From Ktedonospora formicarum (GTDB lineage Bacteria > Chloroflexota > Ktedonobacteria > Ktedonobacterales > Ktedonobacteraceae): DNA of 64,000 nucleotides. The stretch covers positions 4,369,721 to 4,433,720 of the forward strand of contig NZ_BNJF01000001.1 of assembly GCF_016587355.1 (NCBI RefSeq), given 5' to 3'. Below the pieces are notes generated by a model that did not search any database, was not told the origin of the DNA, and saw only the letters and a list, made by a program, of their open reading frames with translations. Below are positions 54,227-63,251 of the stretch, in pieces. Both the position numbers and the translations under genes were made by a program. Numbering within the stretch: position 1 is the first letter of the stretch; the number at the start of each line of letters is the position of its first letter.

Positions 54227-56275
54227 CTAGATGCGCTCCAGGGGTTCAAAGCCTAGAATGCGCAAAACGTTATTCATCGTTTGAACCGTGGCTTGAACGA
54301 GCAGAGCGCGAAAGGCTTTGGTTTGCTCGTTCTCTTCTTTCACGATTGGTGGTGTATGTTCGTAGAAATCATTCAGGTGCGCGGCCAGGTCATAGGCATA
54401 TGCGGCTAGTGCCGAAGCTGACATCTGCTCCGCTGCCTCTGCAAGGTGGCGCGGGTAGGTATCGATGTGGCGTAAGAGCTCCCACTCGCTTTGGGCTAGC
54501 TGCTCTGGCAAGGTGGTCAGCTTGCCAGGAATGGTATAACCTGCCTCTTGCAAGCGGCGCAGGATATTAGAAGCGCGTGCATAGGCATATTGCAGATAGA
54601 CGCCGGTATCTCCGTTGGGACGTAGTACCTCATCCATGTCCAGGGCTATGATCTGTTGCAAGTTGAAGCGGATCATGAAGTAGCGAATAGCGGAGGCCGC
54701 CAGAATGGCCGCTGTCCTTTCATCAATCTCCGGCTTCTCCTCCTGTCGCCGTGTCTCTTGCATGCGTTCAACCGCCGCGTTGATCAGGTCATCGGCCTTG
54801 ATCTCAATGCCTTTGCGTCCCGACATGGCGTAGGATTCACGCCCATCGGAGGTATCGATGCCCATTTTGGCAGCGGTAGCTGCTGAGAGTGTGACAACCT
54901 CGTAGCCCAGGTGCTTGGAATTCTCAGCCTGCTCAACATAACCCAGACGGCGCAGGCTCTCGTAAACGACCTGCTGAGGATATGACTGGCGCACGTCGAT
55001 AACATTTACGACGCGTTGCGCGTGCCCAAAGCGTTTGGGATCACTCTCCTGATCGCTTTGTAGTGCGTCCTTGGGTGTGCGCATGGTCCAGAGCTGACGC
55101 CCATCGTGCTGAGTACCCCAGGGAACGAAGTGGAACTGGACGTTGAATTCAGGGCTATCGGTGATACCAAATTTCCAGAGCTGGTTGGCAATATCCTTGG
55201 CGGTATAGGTCGCGGTGCCATCGCTGCGGACCAGGATCTTATCGCTCATGCGCTCGTTATCGCCTTCATTGTCGCCAAAAGGCAGAATCCAGCAGCCAGC
55301 GGCTGGACCAGTCTCGGGCTTTTCGAGCAGATTATGTTTGCGCAGGAAGTCGAAGGTATGCTGCCAGAGTCCCGCTTGCAGAATGGCAGACTCCCAGGTG
55401 AGTAGGTCATAGGAGATGTTGAGTCGCGCCATTGTCTGGAGGTGTGCTTGTACAATCTGATGCGAGAGATCGGCGGCCAGGGTTGGATAGTCGGGGCCTG
55501 ACTCGGGCTCCTCGCCATGCTCAATGGCGTGCAGGACCTGACGGCGAAGCTGGATCGCGTTCTGTCCCCGTTCCGACTCTTTGTCCTCGTAGAGCCGATT
55601 TACGGCTACATAGACACGTGAGCAATAGTAGTCAAAGGACTCGCCTGGAAGCGGTTCGTTTCCCTCAGCAAGTTGAAGTTGCCCCTTTTGAAGCAGAATT
55701 TGCCCCACGACAACATCTGCCACCTGGACGCCCGAATCATCAATATAGTTCTCGGCCTCAACGTGGTAGCCCTGTGAGCGCAACATGCGGACGAGAGTGT
55801 CGCCCAGGCAGGAGTTGCGCAGATGCCCAACATGGGCCGCTTTATTCGTATTGATGGCGGTATGCTCTACGATGACCCGTGTTCCCTGACCGGTCTGGTC
55901 CTGACCGAAGTCTGGCCCCTCCTCCAGGACGCGCTCGATGATGGCCTGTCCCGCGCTGGGGCGGCTCAGGCGGAAGTTTACGAAGCCGGGCTTGGTTGCG
56001 CTAACTTCCTCAAGCTCGGGCACATGGAGGCTGTTGATGTATGTTGCGATAGCCTCAGCGATTTGTAGTGGTGGACGGCCAAGCCTCTTCTTCACCCAGG
56101 GCATGACCGGGATGGAGTAGTCACCAAAGCTGGATTGCGCGGAGAAGCGCAGGTCGATGGGAAGTTGCTCGACATCGTAGTTGATGCCTTCTTGCTCAAT
56201 ATAATGACTTGCCGCTTGCTTGACTATAGCGGACAAATAGGTGTAAAGATCTTGCTTTTGCTGTACTTCGGGCAT
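54227..56275 (-). CDS. argS: Arginyl-tRNA synthetase
   Basis: ArgS charges tRNA-Arg. From the ATG at 56275 it has 682 residues. The HIGH motif appears as HVGHLRNS (about residues 150-157), with family residues VEHTAINTNKAAHVGH before it. The KMSKS-type loop is MSGRKGIEIKADDLI. The C-terminal anticodon-binding DALR domain contains YARASNILRRL. The in-frame starts further upstream (56290, 56359) lack a ribosome site, while GAGG lies 9 bases before 56275, starting MPEVQQKQDLYTYL. It is first in a two-gene operon with the glycolipid-binding-like gene. Confidence 0.95.
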   Translation of the reverse strand: MPEVQQKQDLYTYLSAIVKQAASHYIEQEGINYDVEQLPIDLRFSAQSSFGDYSIPVMPWVKKRLGRPPLQIAEAIATYINSLHVPELEEVSATKPGFVNFRLSRPSAGQAIIERVLEEGPDFGQDQTGQGTRVIVEHTAINTNKAAHVGHLRNSCLGDTLVRMLRSQGYHVEAENYIDDSGVQVADVVVGQILLQKGQLQLAEGNEPLPGESFDYYCSRVYVAVNRLYEDKESERGQNAIQLRRQVLHAIEHGEEPESGPDYPTLAADLSHQIVQAHLQTMARLNISYDLLTWESAILQAGLWQHTFDFLRKHNLLEKPETGPAAGCWILPFGDNEGDNERMSDKILVRSDGTATYTAKDIANQLWKFGITDSPEFNVQFHFVPWGTQHDGRQLWTMRTPKDALQSDQESDPKRFGHAQRVVNVIDVRQSYPQQVVYESLRRLGYVEQAENSKHLGYEVVTLSAATAAKMGIDTSDGRESYAMSGRKGIEIKADDLINAAVERMQETRRQEEKPEIDERTAAILAASAIRYFMIRFNLQQIIALDMDEVLRPNGDTGVYLQYAYARASNILRRLQEAGYTIPGKLTTLPEQLAQSEWELLRHIDTYPRHLAEAAEQMSASALAAYAYDLAAHLNDFYEHTPPIVKEENEQTKAFRALLVQATVQTMNNVLRILGFEPLERI

Positions 56276-56475
56276 ATATCTCTGCCTCATCCAAATTGTT
56301 TTGCTCTGCTCTAACGACATTGCACCTGCTACTATAACCCAGGCTCGATATATGGTCAAGTACGGCAGAAAGAATTGCAGGGTTAATACTGTCTTGTCTG
56401 AGCGTCTGCCACGGCCTGTTGTCCGTGCTTTCGGGGTTTGGGGAGGCTGAGTGAAGGCTCGCCTATAAAGTGTAT

Positions 56476-56508
56476 GCCCTCCGAGACTATCGTAGTCTCG
56501 GAGGGCAA
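56476..56508 (-). terminator. Perfect 15-bp hairpin after acs
   Basis: Arms TGCCCTCCGAGACTA (56476-56490) and the complement (56494-56508) with a 3-base loop, 28 bases beyond the acs stop on the minus strand. Confidence 0.75.
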
Positions 56509-56535
56509 TTAGGTTTCCTTCTCAAGGTGGAACTA

Positions 56536-58479
56536 CTAGGCGTCAAGTGTACTGGTATCGCCTACTGGCTCACCCAGTTCGCGCGCGCGAATGACGCGAC
56601 GCATGATTTTGCCTGAACGGGTCTTGGGCAGGCTGGGGGTGAACTCTAGTTCATCGGGAACCGCCAGCGGCCCAACGATGGTACGTACGTGGAGCTTGAG
56701 GGTCTTCTCCATCTCCTCTGAGGCTTCGTAGCCATCGCGAAGGATGACAAAGACCTTGACATGCTCACCCTTCACTTCGTCTGGTTTGCCAATCGCGGCG
56801 GCCTCGGCTACGGCGGGATGGCTGACCAGGCTGGACTCGATCTCCATTGAACCCAGGCGGTGACCACTGACCTTGATTACGTCATCAACACGGCCTTGAA
56901 CGCGGAAGTAGCCATCTTTGTCCCTGGTCGCGGCATCTCCGGCGAAGTAGACATCGGGAATGGTTTCCCAATAGGTCTGGTAGCGCGCGGGATCGCCATA
57001 GATGGTGCGCATCTGAGAGGGCCAGGGATGGCGAACAACCAGGAAGCCGCCCTTGTTCTCACCAATCGGATTGCCATTCTTGTCTACGATATCGGCCTCG
57101 ATGGTAGGCATGGGACGCGAGGCGCTGCCGGGTTTGAGGGGTAGGATAACCGTCGGACTGATCAGGATCGAGCCGGTTTCGGTCTGCCACCATGTGTCCA
57201 TAATAGGGAGTTCGTCGCGACCGATATTGTGGCGATACCACATCCAGGCTTCGGGGTTAATGGGCTCACCAACGGACCCCAGTACGCGCAGGCTGGAGAG
57301 ATCATGCTTCGCGGGCCACTCCTCGCCGAAGCGCATCAGGCCACGGATGCCAGTTGGGGAGGAATAGAAGATCGTGACTTTAAATTTCTCAATGATGCTC
57401 CACCAACGGTCAGGTGTTGGATAGGTAGGTGTTCCTTCGAAGAGCACGCTGGTCGCGCCGTTCATTAGCGGACCATAAACGATATAGCTATGCCCTGTTA
57501 CCCAGCCAATATCGGCGGAGCACCAGTAGACATCGTCAGGTTTAATATCAAAGACCAGTTTGGTGGTTGTATACGCGCCAACGGCATAACCACCCTGCAC
57601 ATGCACAACGCCTTTAGGTTTGCCAGTGCTTCCGCTCGTGTAGAGGATATAGAGTAGATCTTCGCTATCCATTGGCTCGCAGGGGACCACGGTATCTTCT
57701 GGGATATCTTTGAAGAGTTCATCCAGATAGTAATCACGCCCCTCCTGCATATTGACATCGCTATCCAGGCGGCGTACAACCAGCATTTTCTCGACGGTTG
57801 GCGTCTCTTCCACGGCTTCGTCGGCAATCTTTTTAAGCTGGATATGCTTACCACCGCGATAGTTGCCATCAGCCGTAATCACGACTTTCGCGCCAGCGTC
57901 ATTGATGCGCTCGCGGAGAGCGCTAGCAGCGAAGCCTCCGAAGACTACGGTATGAACCGCGCCCAGGCGCGCGACGGCTAGTAAGGCCGCGACCTGTTCG
58001 GGGATGGCGGGCATGTAGATAGCGACGCGATCACCTTTGCTGACGCCCAGGTTTTGCAGGGCCTTCGCCATGCGATTTGTCAGCACATAGAGTTGTTCAT
58101 AGGTGAGGGTACGGTTAGAGCCATCATCACCTTCCCAATAGAAGGCAACCTTGTGGCGTGTCTCCGTTTCCATGTGGCGGTCGAGGCAGTTATAGGCGAT
58201 GTTGAGTTTGCCATCGGTGAACCATTTGAAGAAAGGTTTATCGGTCCATTCAAAGGTTTTGGTCCAGGGCTCGAACCAATGAAGCTCTTTTGCCATGTCG
58301 TCCCAGAACTCGAAGCGACTCTCCAACGACCACTTATAGAAGGATTCATAGTCATCGAAGCCCTTGGAACGCATGTAAGCGGTGATGTTGGCATTATCTA
58401 CTACATCACTTGAAGGGGAGAAGAGGCGATTCTCAATCAAAATAGTGTCGGTATCCTCAAAATTGAGGTTACTAGCCAT
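56536..58479 (-). CDS. acs: Acetyl-CoA synthetase (AMP-forming)
   Basis: Acs activates acetate with ATP and CoA to acetyl-CoA. The 647-residue protein has the adenylate-forming core motif LYTSGSTGKPKGVVHVQGGY (about residues 268-287), GWVTGHSYIVYGPL, DTWWQTETGSI, the hinge GRVDDVIKVSGHRLGSMEIE, and C-terminal TRSGKIMRRVIRA with the Lys acetylated by Pat and freed by sirtuins. AGGAGG lies 7 bases before the ATG. A thiolase gene lies 289 bases upstream on the same strand. Acetate from the deoC-ALDH pathway could enter metabolism here, which is an inference. Confidence 0.96.
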   Translation of the reverse strand: MASNLNFEDTDTILIENRLFSPSSDVVDNANITAYMRSKGFDDYESFYKWSLESRFEFWDDMAKELHWFEPWTKTFEWTDKPFFKWFTDGKLNIAYNCLDRHMETETRHKVAFYWEGDDGSNRTLTYEQLYVLTNRMAKALQNLGVSKGDRVAIYMPAIPEQVAALLAVARLGAVHTVVFGGFAASALRERINDAGAKVVITADGNYRGGKHIQLKKIADEAVEETPTVEKMLVVRRLDSDVNMQEGRDYYLDELFKDIPEDTVVPCEPMDSEDLLYILYTSGSTGKPKGVVHVQGGYAVGAYTTTKLVFDIKPDDVYWCSADIGWVTGHSYIVYGPLMNGATSVLFEGTPTYPTPDRWWSIIEKFKVTIFYSSPTGIRGLMRFGEEWPAKHDLSSLRVLGSVGEPINPEAWMWYRHNIGRDELPIMDTWWQTETGSILISPTVILPLKPGSASRPMPTIEADIVDKNGNPIGENKGGFLVVRHPWPSQMRTIYGDPARYQTYWETIPDVYFAGDAATRDKDGYFRVQGRVDDVIKVSGHRLGSMEIESSLVSHPAVAEAAAIGKPDEVKGEHVKVFVILRDGYEASEEMEKTLKLHVRTIVGPLAVPDELEFTPSLPKTRSGKIMRRVIRARELGEPVGDTSTLDA

Positions 58480-58768
58480 AACGATTCCTCCTGGTTGAAA
58501 AAGATACGTCGTTGTGTGCGGGTTTTGAGTCCTGAGTGTGCTAGTGTCCAGATGAATTAATGCTGTCGCTTGCCGACTTCAACGGCTCTCGGATCGTTAG
58601 CAGTAGCCCAATTATAGCATATGCATGCCTCGTTCCTCTGCCTCCATCCCTGAAATGGCCTTGATCTGTATCGGGAGCATAAGCTAGTGATAGTGGCATA
58701 CCGGTGTCATGAGGTGCTGATGAACCCGCCGATACCTGCCATACCAGCACCCCGTGACGCCTGCCAAT
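58480..58768. other. Gap between acs and thiolase genes, no clear feature
   Basis: No gene, tRNA or strong hairpin is seen in these 289 bases. The acs promoter probably lies here, but no convincing box pair was identified. Confidence 0.4.
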
Positions 58769-59956
58769 CTATTCGCTGACGTTCTCAAAAATGGCTGCGA
58801 TGCCCTGTCCGCCACCTATACAGAGCGAAGCCACACCATACTTGAGTCGCTGGCGGCGCAATTCGTTGGTTAGTGAGAGTACCAAACGCGCGCCGCTAGC
58901 CGCGAGTGGATGACCAATAGAGATGCCACCACCATTGACGTTTGTCTTGTCGCGATCCAGCCCCAATTCCTTCTCGACTGCCAGGTATTGTGAAGCGAAT
59001 GCTTCGTTGACCTCAACACGATCCATATCGTTGAGTCGCAGGTCGGCTCGCTTGAGGGCCTGGCGGATCGCATTGGCGGGACCAATGCCCATGATTTCCG
59101 GAGGCACGCCCACGATGCCCCAGGAGACGAGGCGCGCAGTTGGCTTGAGGTTATATTGCTTGACCGCGTCTTCGTTTGCCAGCACGACACAGGCCGCTGC
59201 GTCGTTGATACCGCTGGCGTTGCCCGGCGTGACCACTCCTCCCTGTCGGAAGCGTGCTGGAAGCTTTGCCAGTGCCTCTAGCGAGGTATCGCGAATACCC
59301 TCATCCTGGCTAAACAAACTTGTATTGCCCTTACGGTCCTTAATGCTGACTGGGACAATTTCTTCTGCGAGGTATCCTGCTTGCTGGGCCTTGCGTGCCG
59401 CGATCTGGCTACGAAGTGCATATGCGTCTATTTCCTCGCGCGAGAGATGGTATTGCTCGGCTAGATTCTCCGCAGTGATTGCCATGCCACACCCGATATA
59501 GCTATCAATTAACCCTTCCCAGAGACTATCCTCCAACTGGGGAGCCGCGCCAAGTTTGAAGCCAGCACGTGCGCCGCGAATGACATGGGGAGCCTGAGTC
59601 ATATTCTCGCCACCACCCGCGAGGGCGATCTGTCCCTCACCCAGGAGCAATGCTTGCGCGGCACTGATAATGGCCTGAAGACCAGAGCCGCAGAGGCGAT
59701 TGACAGTGAGTGCGGGTGTCTCGATAGGTATGCCCGCTTTTAACGCTACATGGCGCGCGAAATAGATCGCGTCCTTACTGGTTTGAATAACGTTGCCCAT
59801 GACGACCTGATCTACGTGTTGCTGATCAACGTTACTTCTCTGTAACGCCTCTTTGGCCGCCACGACTCCCAGGTCAATTGCCGAGATATCCGAGAGCGAG
59901 CCCTGGAGCACACCAACCGGCGTCCTGGCCCCCGAGATCACATAAATATTTTGCAT
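58769..59956 (-). CDS. Acetyl-CoA acetyltransferase (thiolase)
   Basis: Thiolase condenses two acetyl-CoA to acetoacetyl-CoA, or cleaves beta-ketoacyl-CoA. The 395-residue protein shows the nucleophile Cys in NRLCGSGLQAIISAAQ (about residues 84-99), GGGENMTQAP, NVNGGGISIGHPLAASGAR with the His, and the second Cys in CIGGGQGIA near the C-terminus. The start is MQNIYVISGARTPVG and a full ribosome site (GAGGTGAT) precedes it. Whether it serves beta-oxidation, polyhydroxybutyrate or ketone metabolism is not decided by neighbours. It is transcribed away from the palindrome-containing gap at 60063. Confidence 0.93.
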   Translation of the reverse strand: MQNIYVISGARTPVGVLQGSLSDISAIDLGVVAAKEALQRSNVDQQHVDQVVMGNVIQTSKDAIYFARHVALKAGIPIETPALTVNRLCGSGLQAIISAAQALLLGEGQIALAGGGENMTQAPHVIRGARAGFKLGAAPQLEDSLWEGLIDSYIGCGMAITAENLAEQYHLSREEIDAYALRSQIAARKAQQAGYLAEEIVPVSIKDRKGNTSLFSQDEGIRDTSLEALAKLPARFRQGGVVTPGNASGINDAAACVVLANEDAVKQYNLKPTARLVSWGIVGVPPEIMGIGPANAIRQALKRADLRLNDMDRVEVNEAFASQYLAVEKELGLDRDKTNVNGGGISIGHPLAASGARLVLSLTNELRRQRLKYGVASLCIGGGQGIAAIFENVSE

Positions 59957-60052
59957 GTATCACCTCTCTGTGGTTGCAAAGCACCATGCTATTCTTTTCC
60001 TAGTCTAGCACCTTGGATAAAGGCATTGCAAGGAAAGACAAGATGTTTCCAC

Positions 60053-60080
60053 TTGACAAACTCATCATGTTATGTATACT
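60053..60080 (+). promoter_or_regulatory. Promoter of the DUF3267 operon
   Basis: TTGACA (60053-60058) and TATACT (60075-60080) are separated by 16 bases. The -10 lies in the left arm of the palindrome at 60063-60122, so a repressor bound to it would block transcription. Confidence 0.6.
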
Positions 60081-60122
60081 TACCGTTAAGTCTGCTTAAC
60101 GGTAAGTATACATAACATGATG
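60063..60122. repeat. Perfect palindrome with 28-bp arms in the DUF3267 operon promoter
   Basis: Arms 60063-60090 and 60095-60122 are perfectly complementary with a 4-base loop (TCTG). The half-site contains TAACGGTAAGTATACATAAC. It overlaps the -10 box and the 5' end of the transcript. It may be an operator for the XRE-type regulator encoded in the operon, or a very stable 5' hairpin near the ribosome site. Confidence 0.7.
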
Positions 60123-60139
60123 GGCCGAGGATGGAACAT

Positions 60140-60736
60140 ATGAAAGCTGTTTCCGATCTACCTCAAGGATATATAGAGCGCGAACGAATAGACTTTAAAC
60201 ACAATAGAAAACTATTCTGGATCTTGAATAGCGCGGCTGTACTGCTCTTACCCTGTTTCGGGGTCTCGTTTCTGCTGATTGCCGTCTCGCTGAATCCGCA
60301 TCTAGCGTCAAGTGGCTCGTTTGAGTCGCGAGGCTGGAGTATCGTAATAGGTATCGTATTATTGGTGCTGTCCTGTATCGTCTGTATGATTGTGCATGAG
60401 TTGATACATAGCCTCTGTTTCTGGCTGTTTACTGGTAGCAGACCACATTTTGGCTTTAAATGGTTGTATGCCTATGCCTCGGCACCGAACTGGTATATTC
60501 CACGAGGTCCATTTCTGTTTGTTGGTTTGGCTCCCTTTGTCTGCCTGACGCTTCTGGGCATTGCCCTGCTGCCTTTTGTTTCGGCGGGGATAAGCCTGCT
60601 TCTCTGTTGTTTGCTGACAGCACATACGATGGGATGTGTTGGTGATTTCTATGTAGTCATCCGTTTGCTGATGGCTTCTTCTGGCCTACTTATACGCGAC
60701 TACGGGGATGGCATGGCCTTCTATGCCCATGCGTGA
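60140..60736 (+). CDS. DUF3267 family membrane zincin-like protein
   Basis: This integral membrane protein of about 198 residues has four or five hydrophobic helices. The first long one (about 35-60) reads VLLLPCFGVSFLLIAV. The zinc-protease-like motif IVHELIHSLCFWLF (HELIH, HExxH type, about residue 85) and ASAPNWYIPRGPFLFVGLAPF are typical of the DUF3267 putative zincin peptidase family. AAHTMGCVGDFY near the C-terminus may supply a third ligand (Asp). GAGGA 8 bases before the ATG at 60140 favours that start over 60131. It overlaps the next gene, so the operon is tight. Substrate unknown. Confidence 0.8.
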   Translation: MKAVSDLPQGYIERERIDFKHNRKLFWILNSAAVLLLPCFGVSFLLIAVSLNPHLASSGSFESRGWSIVIGIVLLVLSCIVCMIVHELIHSLCFWLFTGSRPHFGFKWLYAYASAPNWYIPRGPFLFVGLAPFVCLTLLGIALLPFVSAGISLLLCCLLTAHTMGCVGDFYVVIRLLMASSGLLIRDYGDGMAFYAHA

Positions 60737-61520
60737 GTATGTTTGGGATGGTCTTAGGGACGGAATAGAAGATCATCCTATCCCTGAAAGGAATATGACT
60801 GTGGTCACAAATCTACGACCGCCGGAGGCGAACTGGTATATGCGCCTCAATGGCGCGTCGAATCGCCAGATGGCGAGCCTGTTTCGCATATGCGCGCGTG
60901 GCTTGGACATGTTGGGAACGAAGCTTCCCACCAGTCCAGGCGCGCGCTGCCGGAACTGGGCTCAGCTACTGACTAATGCCGGACATCTATTGCAAGAGCC
61001 AGAAGCCGCGCGCCGTGTTTCGCAGCCCGCTTTCCTGGGCAAGCTCCTGCTGGATTGTTTGCTTCTCTTTGTGCCGCTGACCTTTGCTATGATTTGGGGC
61101 ATATTTGATCATATGGCAACCGTTAGTCATGAGCATGGGAAAACTGTGCTGACAGTCAGTGTATCACTCTGGTGGCTGCTCGGTGTGGTTATCGTATTGG
61201 AAGTGCTGGCGCTCCTCTTTCTGTTGGCAGCGCAAATCCTCTTTCTGAGTGGTGATCTCTATACCAAGGGAAGAGATGAAATGCAGCGTTTGTCGGCTCA
61301 GGCTGCTTCAGCGGCGACGTTGCGTGTAGTTTGTGTGGGAATCGGGCTCCTCTTCCTGCTCTATCTCTTTGTGCCTCAGTCTGTCTTATTGGCCTATCTC
61401 CATCTGGCGTTATTACTATTCGGTGCTCGCCTGTTCTATATCTTCAACCTGTTGCACTTACGTTGGGGTGAACTGGCAGCCGTTGATCTAGAAGAAGGGG
61501 AGAGTAGTTGTGACGCATAA
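60708..61520 (+). CDS. Multi-pass membrane protein of unknown function
   Basis: This unrecognised protein has about 270 residues. The N-terminal 115 residues are soluble, with MREYVWDGLRDGIEDHPIPE and NWYMRLNGASNRQMASLF. The rest is four or five membrane helices: KLLLDCLLLFVPLTFAMIWG, WWLLGVVIVLEVLALLFLLAA, VCVGIGLLFLLYLFV and LAYLHLALLLFG. Residues ending LEEGESSCDA are cytosolic or periplasmic. The start is uncertain: ATG 60708 overlaps the previous gene by 29 bases, and ATG 60729 overlaps by 8. It lies between the DUF3267 and XRE genes in one operon. No function is proposed. Confidence 0.7.
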   Translation: MAWPSMPMREYVWDGLRDGIEDHPIPERNMTVVTNLRPPEANWYMRLNGASNRQMASLFRICARGLDMLGTKLPTSPGARCRNWAQLLTNAGHLLQEPEAARRVSQPAFLGKLLLDCLLLFVPLTFAMIWGIFDHMATVSHEHGKTVLTVSVSLWWLLGVVIVLEVLALLFLLAAQILFLSGDLYTKGRDEMQRLSAQAASAATLRVVCVGIGLLFLLYLFVPQSVLLAYLHLALLLFGARLFYIFNLLHLRWGELAAVDLEEGESSCDA

Positions 61521-61589
61521 GAGTACGTGTTTGTCTTCTCAGGAGATGGGACCGCGTCTCACCCTCAATGACCTAGAGAGAAGTTGTGT

Positions 61590-61859
61590 GTGAACAAGCA
61601 GCAGAAAGAGCAAGATGTCGAGAACTGCCTGGCGGCATTGCGGAGACGGCATGGCCTCTCGCAGGAACGCCTGGCTGAGGATTTGCAGGTGACGCGGCAT
61701 ACAATCATCGCTTTGGAAGTGGGGCGCTATGTCCCATCGATTGAACTGGCCTTAAAACTAGCTGCCTACTTTGAACTGCCGCTGGAGAGCATCTTCTGGC
61801 TTCGCGCCAGTGCGAAGCCAACGCTACGTGTCCCCAGGAATGATCCAAAGCCGTTTTAA
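61590..61859 (+). CDS. XRE-family helix-turn-helix regulator
   Basis: This short Cro/CI-type DNA-binding protein of about 89 residues has a canonical HTH: LAALRRRHGLSQERLAEDLQVTRHTIIALEVGRYVPSIELALKLAAYFELPLESIFW, seen over residues 10-70 in parts. It resembles the small YgzD-type regulators found next to membrane-protein genes in Bacillus and Chloroflexota. The start is GTG 61590; a TTG at 61584 is also possible. It is the third gene of the operon behind the 28-bp palindrome and is the obvious candidate to bind it, for autoregulation. No effector domain is present. Confidence 0.88.
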   Translation: MNKQQKEQDVENCLAALRRRHGLSQERLAEDLQVTRHTIIALEVGRYVPSIELALKLAAYFELPLESIFWLRASAKPTLRVPRNDPKPF

Positions 61860-61973
61860 TAGATATTTGCGCTCTACGCTTGACTTTACCCATTCGTTTA
61901 GGTTACGATTGCTGTAAGCTGATATACGTAACTCTTGTTACTTTGCCCCCTTCTAAGTGAGGTACAGCGAGAA

Positions 61974-62621
61974 ATGCCTGAACGAGAAGCTATACGCTGG
62001 TTACAACTAACCTATAAGGTACCAAGTGAGCCATCTCAAAAACGTGTCTGGGTATGGCGGCGTCTCCAACATCTCGGCGCGTTCGCGTTGCAAAATTCAG
62101 TCTATCTCCTGCCCTTCTCTGACGAGGTTGAGAAGCAATTTCGTCAGCTTGCCTGCGATATTCAGGGCTTTGGCGGTGAATCTAGCCTCTTTGCTGTGAC
62201 TGCTCTTAGCGAGGTGGATGAGCAGCGTATTCTCCAGGCATTATTAGATGCACGTAATAGCGAGTATAACGCTGTAGTAGAGACCTGCGGGCAATTGTTA
62301 TCACAGATCGCCCTTTCTCTGCAAGCATCGTCCGAAGGCGCCCTATCCGAGCATGAGATGCATGAAGGCTTGTTAGAGAAGGTTCATGTACTATTTCGTG
62401 CGGCTCGACGGCATGATTTGTTAGGGAACCTGACCGCAACCAGCCGTGCGACTGCCGCCGAGGCGCTCGTCATTTGTGAACAGCTCTTTCGAGTTTTAAT
62501 GGAGCATGATTATCAAAAGGCTCGCCGCCTACTAGAGTTCTATCATAATACGATTGCTCCTCTGCCAGACTATCAATCTGCCTCTCCTTCTGACGAAAAA
62601 GCACGTGCGAAACCAGTCTAG
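61974..62621 (+). CDS. ChrB N-terminal-domain-like protein
   Basis: This is a protein of 215 residues. The N-terminal half matches the ChrB N-terminal domain: WLQLTYKVPSEPSQKRVWVW (about residues 7-26) and RLQHLGAFALQNSVYLLPF. The rest is helical, with LEKVHVLFRAARRHD and LEFYHNTIAPLPDY. In ChrB of chromate resistance this domain is linked to regulation, but no chromate transporter (ChrA) or the ChrB C-terminal domain is seen here. So it is called by domain only. The ATG at 61974 has GAGG 11 bases before it; a TTG at 61935 is less likely. It lies 114 bases after the XRE gene, perhaps in the same transcript. Confidence 0.7.
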   Translation: MPEREAIRWLQLTYKVPSEPSQKRVWVWRRLQHLGAFALQNSVYLLPFSDEVEKQFRQLACDIQGFGGESSLFAVTALSEVDEQRILQALLDARNSEYNAVVETCGQLLSQIALSLQASSEGALSEHEMHEGLLEKVHVLFRAARRHDLLGNLTATSRATAAEALVICEQLFRVLMEHDYQKARRLLEFYHNTIAPLPDYQSASPSDEKARAKPV

Positions 62622-62852
62622 TGCGATCAGATGACTGTCTGGGGATGGATTGTATTTGCGATCGCCCCTGATCCAAAAGCTGAGCACGTCAGTGCACACT
62701 ATACTTGTGGTGTATGTATCCTAAAAACATTGCTTTTCGGCTTAGCTTTGGGTACAATTTCTGTAATGTACAACTGAATGCGATGCTCAATCGTATCAGT
62801 TAGTATACAGAGGTAGCTCACCCTGGAAAGACTATTGCTAAGGGGAAAGAAG

Positions 62853-63005
62853 ATGCAAAAACAATCACAGTATCGAAAAGCTGGTGCTAAAGCAATTGCT
62901 ATTGATGGACGCAAGGAACTCAAACGTTACTATACGTACTTGCTTATCGCAGCGCTTGCGTGCGCCGCATTCGCCCTTAGTCTCTATGCTGTCTTCGGCC
63001 TATAA
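62853..63005 (+). CDS. Small single-pass membrane protein, 50 residues
   Basis: This short gene encodes MQKQSQYRKAGAKAIAIDG, then a basic stretch KELKRYYTY, and one hydrophobic helix LLIAALACAAFALSLYAVFG ending in Leu before TAA. AGGGGAAAG lies a few bases before the ATG. The compact coding, good ribosome site and clean membrane segment support a real gene. It is unrelated to anything recognised and could be a small regulator or a membrane anchor. The surrounding gaps (62622-62852 and 63006-63251) hold no other feature. Confidence 0.6.
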   Translation: MQKQSQYRKAGAKAIAIDGRKELKRYYTYLLIAALACAAFALSLYAVFGL

Positions 63006-63251
63006 AGACACTTATACGATCCATTTCATATACGCTACTGGCATCCTTGTTTGAAGGGTGCCATTTTGTTTGGAATCGAAGCTATATAGGTCTGTCAGAA
63101 AAGATGCTTTGTCAGGTTCTATTTATGGGGAGATAGATCATGTGCAAGGAATCCTGATGTGAGATACAATATTTTATATGCATTTCCGCATCTGTTCCTG
63201 GATGTATACTGGCATAACTATTTGAGAAGAGCGTAGCGATGGAGGATTTTA

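Noticed and set aside
61974..62621. Chromate resistance regulator
   Set aside because: Only the ChrB N-terminal domain is recognisable. The ChrB C-terminal domain and a ChrA transporter are absent.
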